NCBI GenBank assembly: GCA_910589655.1
Contig: CAJUTJ010000007.1
Span: 1 to 38,476, forward strand
DNA: 38,476 nucleotides
Direction: 5' to 3'
Source of the DNA: an uncultured Acetatifactor sp.
Lineage (GTDB): Bacteria > Bacillota > Clostridia > Lachnospirales > Lachnospiraceae
This document shows positions 23,670-31,191 of this stretch, piece after piece. The number at the start of each line of letters is the position of its first letter. Position 1 is the stretch's first letter. The position numbers were made by a program, and so were the translations under genes. The notes under the pieces were generated by a model, which made no database searches, had not been told where the DNA came from, and saw only the letters and a program-made list of their open reading frames with translations.

Positions 23670-24164
23670 TTACAAGCGGGGCAGCAGATACCGCCCTGAA
23701 TATCGGGCACACAGACCCGTGAACAGCCCGGTTAAAATGCCGCTTATGGCAAGGTATGGCAGATATGCCAAGACTCCCGTTGTGGAGGTGACGGCAAAAG
23801 CAGTGAGAAGCTGTGCCAGATTATGGAACAATCCTCCTAAAGCGCCTGTGAGATAGAGATGTTTTTTTTGCAGCATCCGGTTCGACAGAAGCATTACGGC
23901 ATAGCTGAGAACACCTCCCGTCAGGCTGTAGAGCAGGCTCAAAGCCTGTCCGAACAAAAGAGCGGACAGTAAGATTCGTGCGGTGAGTACCAGCGCGGTG
24001 TCTTTTGCGGTATAGCGCTGCAATAAAATCAAAGTGATTATGTTGGCCAGTCCCAGCTTGATACCCGGCAGAGGAATCAGTGGAGGAATAGCGCACTCTA
24101 TGGCATAGACTGCAAGAGACAGGGTGGTATATAAAGACAAGGCGGTTAATTTTCGCAGAGACAT
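23670..24164 (-). CDS. HepS1-like / Gx transporter family membrane protein
   Basis: A 164-residue membrane protein with about five hydrophobic segments. The signature PPLIPLPGIKLGLANIITL (about 25-43) is that of the family annotated as heptaprenyl diphosphate synthase component I (PF07456), now often regarded as an ECF-S-like small-molecule transporter (Gx transporter). ATG at 24164 follows GGAGGGTTAAA; 17 upstream in-frame codons are not conserved. It lies 109 bases downstream of the NusG-II gene on the same strand. Together with the divergent apbE this is a grouping seen around flavin-linked redox systems. Confidence 0.85.
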   Translation of the reverse strand: MSLRKLTALSLYTTLSLAVYAIECAIPPLIPLPGIKLGLANIITLILLQRYTAKDTALVLTARILLSALLFGQALSLLYSLTGGVLSYAVMLLSNRMLQKKHLYLTGALGGLFHNLAQLLTAFAVTSTTGVLAYLPYLAISGILTGLFTGLCARYSGRYLLPRL

Positions 24165-24273
24165 TTTAACCCTCCGTTTCTGTTTGGTTAGTTTCTCGGA
24201 GTCTCCCTTGCACATGCCTCGCGGGTGGTTTTAGGAGCTCCGTTCTTTTTTAGGAATTATGATATGGCGCTTG

Positions 24274-24672
24274 TCAATAAGCCGTAATGTCTGCGGACGG
24301 TGAATCGGCTTCCCGGAGCTGAATTACCAATTTATTCGGCAGACATACGATGGGCAGTCCGGTGCTTTCAATAAAGCCCTGATGCACGCAGAGTTTGTCC
24401 GGACAGTCGGCGGATAGGATGCCTATGCTGCGGGAGCGTATTTCAATTTCGTTGACACACCCGTTTTCACCGGTAACGGTAAAGCGATAGGAAGCGGAAG
24501 AGCCGTCCAAAGGAATGCTCGTCAAAAGTCTGCCGTCTTGATAGATATCTGCGATGCAGTCCGTGCCGCGGGGAGCGGGGTGCAAAACAGCAAGCAGGCT
24601 TACCCCAAGGATCAGGCAGAGCAGGATGGCAATGAAAACAGGTATTTTATTAATGTATGTTTGTTTTTGCAA
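24274..24672 (-). CDS. NusG domain II-containing membrane-anchored protein
   Basis: A 132-residue protein: one N-terminal transmembrane anchor (VFIAILLCLILGVSLLAVL, about 11-29) and an extracytoplasmic NusG-II domain with IYQDGRLLTSIPLDG, NEIEIRSRSIGILSADCPDK, LCVHQGFI and IVCLPNKLVIQ. The two conserved cysteines (DCPDKLC) are typical of the family. The start is TTG at 24672, ten bases after AAAGGAG; 33 further upstream codons are unlike the family. Function is unknown; the family often accompanies HepS1-like proteins and ApbE. Confidence 0.82.
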   Translation of the reverse strand: MQKQTYINKIPVFIAILLCLILGVSLLAVLHPAPRGTDCIADIYQDGRLLTSIPLDGSSASYRFTVTGENGCVNEIEIRSRSIGILSADCPDKLCVHQGFIESTGLPIVCLPNKLVIQLREADSPSADITAY

Positions 24673-24948
24673 TGAAATCTCCTTTGGTCTCTTTTTGGCT
24701 GATGTGTCGTCACTGAAGCTGCCGAGAGCTGACGTTCGCTGTAGTGTGGAGCATGTTGCCTGAATGTCCATCTGCCGTGTTGTCGTCGGTCAACAATGCT
24801 TCCACATCGTCTCCTTCCTCCGCTGTCGTGCCGAACTGCCAAATAGTGAATGGCAGCAGCCGGACGGCAATGACCGGAAGTAACATATATACGTGGAAGG
24901 TTTTATCGAACACACTCTAATATGAATATATCAAAAAGGAATAAAAAA

Positions 24949-25998
24949 ATGAAGAGGATTTTTGTGGCGGCGCTTTTCTTGGCGGCGGTCGTCCTTGGCG
25001 GATGCGGGCAGAATGCCCGTCAGCCTGTCCTGTACAGAGATACGGACATTGCTATGGGAACAGTGATACAGCAGAATATTTATGTCAGGAATGATGCGGA
25101 GGATGGGGGAACGGTGACGGAGGAAATTCTCGGCTTAATCCGCAGGATGGAGCAGGAGACATTGTCCAGACGTTTGGAAACCGCAGAAATTTATTTAATA
25201 AACCGGAGAAGAGAGGGAGAGGCTCATCTGCAGATTTCGGAAGAATTGGGAGAAATTCTGATGGAATGTCAGGACGTGTGGGAAGCTTCTCAAGGAGCCT
25301 TTGATGTGACGCTGGCTCCGGTCATCCGGCTCTGGGACATTGACAAGTGGTCGGAAGGCGCGCAGGAGGGAACTTTTGCCGTACCGGAGAGACAGGAGAT
25401 TCTTCAAGCCTTGGAGAATTGCAGAAGCGGAGAAATACGGCTGGCAAAACAGGAGAACGGTTATGAAATGGAGCTTCCGGCGGGAACCGAGCTGGATTTG
25501 GGAGCGGTGGGAAAAGGAGCGGCATTGGATGAAATCAGGCGTGTTTTGGAACAGCGGGAAGAAATATCGGGAGGGGTGATTTCCGTGGGCGGCAGTATTC
25601 TGGTTTATGGTGCAAAGCCGGACGGCAGCAGCTGGAAGGTTGCCATTGTAAATCCCGCTGACACGGCTTCCGCCATCGGGTATATGTCTCTGAAGGGGAC
25701 ATGGTGCGTGTCTACATCCGGCGATTATGAGCGCTATGCAATGGTTGACGGGATCCGGTATCACCATATATTGAACCCGGCCACCGGATATCCCGCCGAC
25801 AGCGGAGTGCGGAGTGTTACCGTGTTGTCGGACAGCGGCCTGTTGAGCGATGCGCTTTCCACAGCCTGTTTTGTTTTGGGAATAGAGGAGGGGATGGAGT
25901 TGGCTGAAAAGTATGGTGCGGAGGCGCTGTTTGTGGATACAAAGGGGAATATTGTAATGTCTCCGGGGATGGAAGAGTGTTTTACATCTGCAAAATAA
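24949..25998 (+). CDS. apbE: FAD:protein FMN transferase, lipoprotein
   Basis: A 349-residue ApbE that attaches FMN to threonines of extracytoplasmic redox proteins. A lipoprotein signal peptide ends in the lipobox LGGC (Cys19). TDIAMGTVIQ (about 32-41) is the conserved start of the domain. Next come LDLGAVGKGAALDEI, then GGVISVGGSILVYG, CVSTSGDYERY and HHILNPATGYPAD, which carry the FAD and metal-binding residues. ATG at 24949 follows AAAAAGGAATA; the upstream ATG at 24922 lacks a site. Divergent from the NusG-II gene. No obvious flavinylated substrate (FMN-binding domain) is in the window. Confidence 0.93.
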   Translation: MKRIFVAALFLAAVVLGGCGQNARQPVLYRDTDIAMGTVIQQNIYVRNDAEDGGTVTEEILGLIRRMEQETLSRRLETAEIYLINRRREGEAHLQISEELGEILMECQDVWEASQGAFDVTLAPVIRLWDIDKWSEGAQEGTFAVPERQEILQALENCRSGEIRLAKQENGYEMELPAGTELDLGAVGKGAALDEIRRVLEQREEISGGVISVGGSILVYGAKPDGSSWKVAIVNPADTASAIGYMSLKGTWCVSTSGDYERYAMVDGIRYHHILNPATGYPADSGVRSVTVLSDSGLLSDALSTACFVLGIEEGMELAEKYGAEALFVDTKGNIVMSPGMEECFTSAK

Positions 25999-26042
25999 TT
26001 CTGATTGAGCAGCTGCCGCCGACAGATGCTGCCATGCTGTTT

Positions 26043-26141
26043 TTGCGTGACAAGCCGAACCCGAGACGGACATGGGCGAAATCCCTGTTTTGCGATTTCT
26101 GTGATTATGCTGCTGCGGGCGGAGCGAACGGCAGCAAATAA
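26043..26141 (+). repeat. dispersed repeat family R1, diverged partial copy
   Basis: TTGCGTGACAAGCCGAACCC ... GGGCGAAATCCCTGTTTTGC, GATTTCTGTG ... CGGGCGGAGCGAACGGCAGC. These correspond, with substitutions, to 28004-28112 (TTGCGTGATCAAACCCAAGC ... GCGCGAAACCGCTGTTTTGC, GGTTTCTGTGC ... GTCGCGGAGTGAACAGTAAC). It follows apbE and precedes the ArsR promoter. Confidence 0.6.
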
Positions 26142-26166
26142 TCCCGGAGGATACGGCAGAAACAAT

Positions 26167-26196
26167 TTGCGGTAATCAGGCACTTTGTGGTAAGAT
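26167..26196 (+). promoter_or_regulatory. promoter of the ArsR gene
   Basis: TTGCGG (26167-26172), 18 bases, TAAGAT (26191-26196), about 28 bases before the coding start. An operator palindrome is not obvious. Confidence 0.5.
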
Positions 26197-26224
26197 GTAG
26201 GTAGTGCAGAAAGGGATGGTACGG

Positions 26225-26569
26225 ATGGAAACAACTACTTATATCCATGTAAACGAACAGGTATTAAAAACAATAGACGAGAAGATGCCGCCGGAGGAAG
26301 AGCTTCAGGATTTGGCAGAGCTTTTTAAAGTATTCGGGGATGGGACAAGACTGAAGATTTTATATGTGCTGCTGAGTTCGGAAATGTGTGTCTACGACAT
26401 TGCGGCAGTTCTGGGGATGTCTCAGTCAGCCATATCCCATCAGCTGAGAGTGCTGAAACAGATGGATCTGGTGAAGAACCGCAGAGACGGAAAGACCATT
26501 TTCTATTCTCTGGCGGATGACCACATTGTGACAATACTCAGTCAGGGACTTGACCATATTGAGGAATAA
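26225..26569 (+). CDS. ArsR/SmtB family metal-sensing repressor
   Basis: A 114-residue winged-helix repressor. Core: LAELFKVFGDGTRLKILYVL, DIAAVLGMSQSAISHQLRVL (recognition helix) and NRRDGKTIFYSLADDH. The last helix, ADDHIVTILSQGLDHIEE, has Asp-x-His, then His 11 residues after the first, then Glu three later: exactly the D-x-H-x10-H-x2-E pattern of the SmtB alpha-5 zinc/cobalt site. The alpha-3 motif is EMCVYD, with one Cys instead of the CVC of ArsR/CadC, so arsenic or cadmium sensing is unlikely. ATG at 26225 follows AGAAAGGGA. No metal exporter is adjacent, so the target lies elsewhere or it regulates itself. Confidence 0.88.
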   Translation: METTTYIHVNEQVLKTIDEKMPPEEELQDLAELFKVFGDGTRLKILYVLLSSEMCVYDIAAVLGMSQSAISHQLRVLKQMDLVKNRRDGKTIFYSLADDHIVTILSQGLDHIEE

Positions 26570-26647
26570 AGGGAATCCCGAGACGGCGGATCATAAAACA
26601 GCATCAGCCAATAAATCGAAACGGCATCGGAACGTAACTGTTAAAGA

Positions 26648-26690
26648 AGAGCTGTCGCACTGATTAGTGCGCAGCTCTATTTCTGTTCTT
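26648..26690 (+). terminator. terminator after the ArsR gene
   Basis: AGAGCTG-T-CGCACT (26648-26661) pairs with AGTGCG-CAGCTCT (26666-26678) around a GATT loop, followed by ATTTCTGTTCTT. Confidence 0.8.
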
Positions 26691-26785
26691 AGTGCAAAAG
26701 GAATGAAGTTTCTCTAAGGTATGCCGATGCATTGGACTCTTTGATAATGTGGCGGCTTGCGCCGTTCCCGGGAAGGAACCGGTTT

Positions 26786-27805
26786 CTATTTTACAGGGAT
26801 TGCATCAAATGCCGCCGTAAAGCTGGTATAGGTATTGCTTCCGATGGAGGAGTGATATGTGGTGATTTCATCGTCAAAAGCCCGGAAGTAGACATACTGG
26901 GAGGTCATGTTAATATCCGTGTAATTACCTTCCGCCAAGACAAAAGCATTTGTCCCGTCCGTTCTCATACAGATCAGCTGGGGGGCATTGCCGTTTTTCT
27001 GGTAATAGATAAAACCGTTTCCCACATTAAAACAATCCACTCTGTCATTGGTCAGCACTTCCACAACATTCTGTGACAAAGAATAGCGGCAGAGTCTGTA
27101 ATTGTTGGCCACATCCATGTAGTATACATAATCTCCGGACAGGACAGGGTACCATAGATTTCCTGCCCAGACCTCGGAAACGGTGTCGCCGTCGGTGTTT
27201 AAGGCATACAGATAATGATCTGTCTCCGTACCGTTATAATAGATAATGCCGTCCTGCGCACAGGCCGGATTAATGGCTGTGGAAGTCAGCGCAGTCTTGT
27301 CAGTGTTGTCGATTTTTACTTTATAGAAAGAAGGGCCTGCGTTCGTGGAAGTCAGCAGATAGAGGTAGTTATCGACCAGCTGCCCCGCTACTACCACATC
27401 CTTCGTCAGAGCCGTGGTGCCTTTTCCATTCAGATCGCACCGGTCAAAAGATTTCATGCCCTGAACCTGTCCGAAACCGGTAGTGGAGGTGGATCCTGTC
27501 TGAAAATAGTAGAGGTACTTGCCTCCGGCCAGAATATTTTGTACCTGAAGGGTATTCAGCCTTCTGATATCCGTCTCGGCGGTGCTCATGGCATAAAGAC
27601 TGCCTCCGTCAAAGGTATTGGAGAAATAGACATTGCCGTTGTACTCGCAGAATAGGCCGCTGTTATTGAGATTGCCGGCGGTATTGCCGATGGTCCCTTC
27701 CGGGTTCATAGCTACACGGTTGAACAGGATCATCACTACCATTGCGGTGATAAGCGCTAATGCCGCTATGATACCGATTAAGATTCGTTTTTGCTTTGTG
27801 CTCAT
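26786..27805 (-). CDS. DUF5050 beta-propeller-like surface protein
   Basis: A 339-residue protein with an N-terminal transmembrane anchor (RILIGIIAALALITAMVVMI, about 7-26) and an extracytoplasmic region of repeated YFSN/YYFQ/YYNG/YYMD strands, each followed by a turn and LYAMS/LYALNTDG/LICMRTDG. This is the DUF5050 (TolB-like six-repeat) pattern of Clostridia surface proteins, role unknown. ATG at 27805 has GAGG eight bases upstream; 38 codons further upstream in frame are not protein-like. It converges on the ArsR terminator. Confidence 0.82.
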   Translation of the reverse strand: MSTKQKRILIGIIAALALITAMVVMILFNRVAMNPEGTIGNTAGNLNNSGLFCEYNGNVYFSNTFDGGSLYAMSTAETDIRRLNTLQVQNILAGGKYLYYFQTGSTSTTGFGQVQGMKSFDRCDLNGKGTTALTKDVVVAGQLVDNYLYLLTSTNAGPSFYKVKIDNTDKTALTSTAINPACAQDGIIYYNGTETDHYLYALNTDGDTVSEVWAGNLWYPVLSGDYVYYMDVANNYRLCRYSLSQNVVEVLTNDRVDCFNVGNGFIYYQKNGNAPQLICMRTDGTNAFVLAEGNYTDINMTSQYVYFRAFDDEITTYHSSIGSNTYTSFTAAFDAIPVK

Positions 27806-27958
27806 ATTCGTTGCCTCGATCTTTCCGAGACAGTTCCTGTTCCGGTCAGGCGGATGCCGTTTTGTGAACGGAACTCTCTCTATTACCTTAAGTATACCTC
27901 TCTTTTTACTTGCTATCAAGTTTGTTTTGGTATAAGATTATGTAAGATATTATTTCCG

Positions 27959-28112
27959 TTACTTTTCACACCCACGCCACCGCGAGGCGTTTTCACGCGC
28001 TTTTTGCGTGATCAAACCCAAGCGATTAGAATAATCGCTTGGGCAACCTGCGCGAAACCGCTGTTTTGCGGTTTCTGTGCATGCGTTACTGGTCGCGGAG
28101 TGAACAGTAACT
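27959..28112 (-). repeat. dispersed repeat family R1, copy 2 with nested hairpins
   Basis: 27959-28043 is the inverted partner of 4656-4741. The copy extends to about 28112. It holds two strong hairpins: CCCAAGCGATT/AATCGCTTGGG (28017-28043, 11-bp stem) and GAAACCGC/GCGGTTTC (28054-28075). It lies in the 451-base divergent gap between the DUF5050 gene and pheA. I see no T-box or other riboswitch in the remainder of that gap. Confidence 0.85.
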
Positions 28113-28256
28113 TATTTCCGGTTACGGCTTACATGCCGGCCCGCCGGAGAAAAAGCAAATTACGGCGGAATATGTAGATACAGATAGAAAGGGCGCGTAT
28201 TACGGAACGGAAGTACCCTTGTAATGCGAAGCCGGATACAAAAGGAGCAGGTCAAT

Positions 28257-29381
28257 ATGGATTTACTGGAGTTAAGGGATCAACTGGATGTCATTGATGC
28301 CCGGATTGTAGAATTGTACGAGAAGCGCATGGAAATCTGCGGGCAGGTTGCGGCATATAAAATTGAGACGGGAAAGAAGGTATTTGACAAGCAGCGGGAA
28401 ACGGAAAAGCTTGCCAAGGTAAAGTCCCTGACGCATACGGAATTGAACAGTCAGGGCATCGAGGAGCTTTTTGAACAGATTATGTCCATGAGCAGGAAGC
28501 TTCAATACAAGATATTGGCGGAGAGAGGCAGTATCGGGAAGCTTCCCTTTATCGGCGTGGACAAGCTGGAGACGGATAAGGCGAGAGTGGTTTTCCAAGG
28601 CGCCGAGGGCGCTTATTCGCAAGCGGCAATGATGCAGTATTTCGGAAATGAGGTCAACAGCTTTCATGTGGACACATTTCGGGAAGCCATGAGCGCCATA
28701 GACGAGGGAAGCGCCGATTTTGCCGTGCTCCCGATAGAAAATTCCACCGCGGGCATTGTAAACGAAATTTATGACCTGCTTCAGGAGTATGAAAATTACA
28801 TTGTGGGCGAACAGATTATACGCATTGAGCACTGTCTGCTGGGGGTGCCCGGAGCGAAGCTGTCCGATATCCGGACGGTATATTCTCATCCACAGTCACT
28901 GATGCAGAGTTCCCGTTTTCTTGCCAATTATGACTGGCAGCAGATCAGTATGCAGAACAATGCCTTTGCCGCCCAAAAGGTGGCGGAGGAGGGATTGAAG
29001 ACGCAGGCGGCCATCGCCGGTGAACACGCGGGAAAGGTCTACGGTTTGGAGGTGCTTCAAAAGGGAATAAACCATTCCGGAACCAATTCTACCAGATTTA
29101 TTATCGTGACAAACCAGAAGATTTTTCAAAAAGATGCGAAAAAGATAAGTATATGTTTTGAGGTGCCCCATGAAAGCGGTTCCCTGTATCACATGCTTTC
29201 ACATTTTATCTACAATAACCTTAACATGACAAAGATCGAGAGCCGTCCCATGGAAGGGCGCAATTGGGAATACCGCTTTTTCGTTGACTTTGAAGGAAAT
29301 CTGGCGGACAGCGCCGTGAAAAATGCGCTCAGAGGGCTGCGGGATGAGGCACGGAATATGAAGATACTGGGAAATTACTGA
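28257..29381 (+). CDS. pheA: chorismate mutase / prephenate dehydratase (P-protein)
   Basis: A 374-residue bifunctional enzyme for phenylalanine synthesis. Residues 1-90 are an AroQ-type chorismate mutase (MDLLELRDQLDVIDARIVEL, Arg and Lys of the active site around YEKRMEICGQVAAYKIETGK). Residues about 108-285 are prephenate dehydratase (VVFQGAEGAYSQAAM, LPIENSTAGIVNE, catalytic NSTRF at 277-281). The ACT regulatory domain follows (HESGSL near 306-310, KIESRP at 326-331) and senses phenylalanine. ATG at 28257 follows AAAGGAGCAGG; 11 upstream in-frame codons are rejected. Confidence 0.95.
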   Translation: MDLLELRDQLDVIDARIVELYEKRMEICGQVAAYKIETGKKVFDKQRETEKLAKVKSLTHTELNSQGIEELFEQIMSMSRKLQYKILAERGSIGKLPFIGVDKLETDKARVVFQGAEGAYSQAAMMQYFGNEVNSFHVDTFREAMSAIDEGSADFAVLPIENSTAGIVNEIYDLLQEYENYIVGEQIIRIEHCLLGVPGAKLSDIRTVYSHPQSLMQSSRFLANYDWQQISMQNNAFAAQKVAEEGLKTQAAIAGEHAGKVYGLEVLQKGINHSGTNSTRFIIVTNQKIFQKDAKKISICFEVPHESGSLYHMLSHFIYNNLNMTKIESRPMEGRNWEYRFFVDFEGNLADSAVKNALRGLRDEARNMKILGNY

Positions 29382-29475
29382 TAAGGCGGCTGCAGTGGTG
29401 GCAATGTGCATTTTACCGTCCTGACTGCTGTGATTTACAGATTTCCGAAAGCCGAGATGGCAGGAGTAAAAAGAT

Positions 29476-30789
29476 ATGAGACAGAACGAACTGATTGTAT
29501 ATAGAAATATGGAAGACGGCGGACTTCTTCAGGATATGGCGTGGCTTATGACCTATTACCGTGAGTCTCCCTTGCAGACAGAGGAGGGAAGGCCCTGTAC
29601 CCCGGAGGGGAAGAAGGAGCTTTTCTGCGACTGTATCCATCGTCTGATCGAGCTGGCAGGCCGATACGGCTTTCACGGAAATCTCTGGCACTGTTATCTC
29701 ACAAACCTGCTGGTCAACAATGAAAACAGCTACAGCTGCGGTTGTGAGATCAGAGGAGAAATCGAGGGAACCATCAATGAAGCCGCTCTCCACGATATTG
29801 TGATTTTTAAAGAATTTTTCGATTATAATTTTGAGCCTATGGTGGAGGAATTGAAAACTGCCGAATTTTCCATGATACAAAATTATGTCAGCAGCAGCCG
29901 GGAAAGCAAAGTGTATAACACCAGAATTTGTGCCCGCATCTGTGAACTGACGGAAAAATTTTGCCGGGATCACACGCCGGAGGAAATGAAGGCTACGCTC
30001 ACGGAATTTTACCGAGAGTACGGGGTGGGAAAATTTGGGCTTCACAAGTCCTTCCGCCTGTCCCATGACGGGTCGGGGGTACATATAGACCCTATTTTGA
30101 ATATTACCCATGTGACGTTAGATGAGCTGGTGGGCTATGAAATTCCCAAGAAAAAGCTGACCGACAACACGGATGCCTTTGTGGCGGGGAGAAAGGCCAA
30201 CAACTGCCTGCTGTACGGAGATGCCGGAACCGGAAAATCTTCCTGTATTAAGGCTGTTGCCAATGAATATTACGGAAAAGGGCTTCGCATTATAGAGGTG
30301 TATAAGCACCAGTTTCAGGATTTAAATGATGTGATCAGCCAGATTAAAAATCGAAATTATAAATTTATTATTTACATGGATGATTTGAGCTTTGAAGAGT
30401 TTGAGATCGAATACAAATATCTGAAAGCGGTCATTGAGGGCGGATTGGAGAAAAAGCCGGAAAATGTTTTGATTTATGCCACTTCCAACAGACGCCATTT
30501 GATCCGGGAAAATTACGGCGACAGAGAGGAAATCCGGGAAGACATGCATACCGGAGACACGGTTCAGGAGAAGCTCTCGTTGGTGTCCCGGTTCGGGGTA
30601 ACTATCTATTTCGGTGCGCCGGACAAGAAGCAGTTCCAGAATATTGTAAAAGTACTGGCAGAGCGTCACAATCTGTCCCTGCCGGAGGATGAGCTGCTGC
30701 TGGAGGCTAACCGGTGGGAGCTGTCCCACGGAGGACTTTCCGGCAGAACCGCACAACAGTTTATTGATTATGTTCTGGGAAAAGTGTGA
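29476..30789 (+). CDS. DUF815 family AAA+ ATPase
   Basis: A 437-residue ATPase. The first 240 residues are a helical region (cysteine-rich around YSCGCEIRG, 86-94) specific to this group. The AAA domain has Walker A YGDAGTGKSS (247-256), Walker B FIIYMDDLSF (297-306, DD rather than DE), sensor 1 IYATSNRRH and an arginine-finger-like DREEIREDM region, then LSLVSRFGVTIYFGAP. DUF815 proteins are widespread in Clostridia and often annotated only as ATP-binding. The role is unknown. The start follows GGCAGGAGTAAAAAGAT. A copy of repeat R2 begins at its stop codon. Confidence 0.9.
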   Translation: MRQNELIVYRNMEDGGLLQDMAWLMTYYRESPLQTEEGRPCTPEGKKELFCDCIHRLIELAGRYGFHGNLWHCYLTNLLVNNENSYSCGCEIRGEIEGTINEAALHDIVIFKEFFDYNFEPMVEELKTAEFSMIQNYVSSSRESKVYNTRICARICELTEKFCRDHTPEEMKATLTEFYREYGVGKFGLHKSFRLSHDGSGVHIDPILNITHVTLDELVGYEIPKKKLTDNTDAFVAGRKANNCLLYGDAGTGKSSCIKAVANEYYGKGLRIIEVYKHQFQDLNDVISQIKNRNYKFIIYMDDLSFEEFEIEYKYLKAVIEGGLEKKPENVLIYATSNRRHLIRENYGDREEIREDMHTGDTVQEKLSLVSRFGVTIYFGAPDKKQFQNIVKVLAERHNLSLPEDELLLEANRWELSHGGLSGRTAQQFIDYVLGKV

Positions 30790-31010
30790 AGGAAATCACT
30801 AAGCTCGAAAAGACCTCGCTAAGTGGTTCCACGCTCTGCGGAACAGAGCTTCTCCCCAAACTGCTAAAGCAGTTACAAGATTCGCCCAGCGAATCTTCCA
30901 GACTTGCACCGATTCATTGATTGTTTGTGCCGAATGCGTCGGCATGTTTGGAAGTGAGGGAGAAACTAAGTCATTCCTTGCCTTGCAGCAATTCATTGAA
31001 TGTTTGTGCC
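30787..31010 (+). repeat. dispersed repeat family R2, longest copy
   Basis: 30787-30930 (GGAAATCACTAAGCTCG, AAAAGACCTCGCTAAGTG, CACGCTCTGCGGAACAGAGC, GCGAATCTTCCAGACTTGCA) is the inverted counterpart of 2640-2764. The block 30914-30953 (TCATTGATTGTTTGTGCCGA ... GTCGGCATGTTTGGAAG) matches 2322-2356 on the other strand, and 30985-31010 repeats TCATTGAATGTTTGTGCCG. The remaining bases to 31191 are AT-rich with no gene. Confidence 0.85.
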
Positions 31011-31191
31011 GCTAATTCGGGGTAAATTTGAAAACATGGTTTTCATGGAGCAGTCGCTTGAATTGCCCAAATAATATGAAAATATATGAATATTCATGTT
31101 AGTTCAGGCTGGTAAGCACCGGGAACACTTTTCCGAAAAGAGAGTAAAATATTTGTCCGCCGGAGCGGGCTGACGTAAAGGGATGGAAGAT

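Noticed and set aside
24710..24913. 67-codon minus-strand frame in the apbE/NusG-II gap
   Set aside because: It begins with a hydrophobic stretch and ends in an acidic tail but has no clear ribosome site or family resemblance; not enough to call.
25195..26073. 292-codon minus-strand frame opposite apbE
   Set aside because: Antisense shadow of a well-supported gene with no recognisable domain.
27806..28256. Possible T-box or phenylalanine leader ahead of pheA
   Set aside because: No T-box sequence, specifier loop or Phe-rich leader peptide found; the structure seen belongs to dispersed repeat R1.
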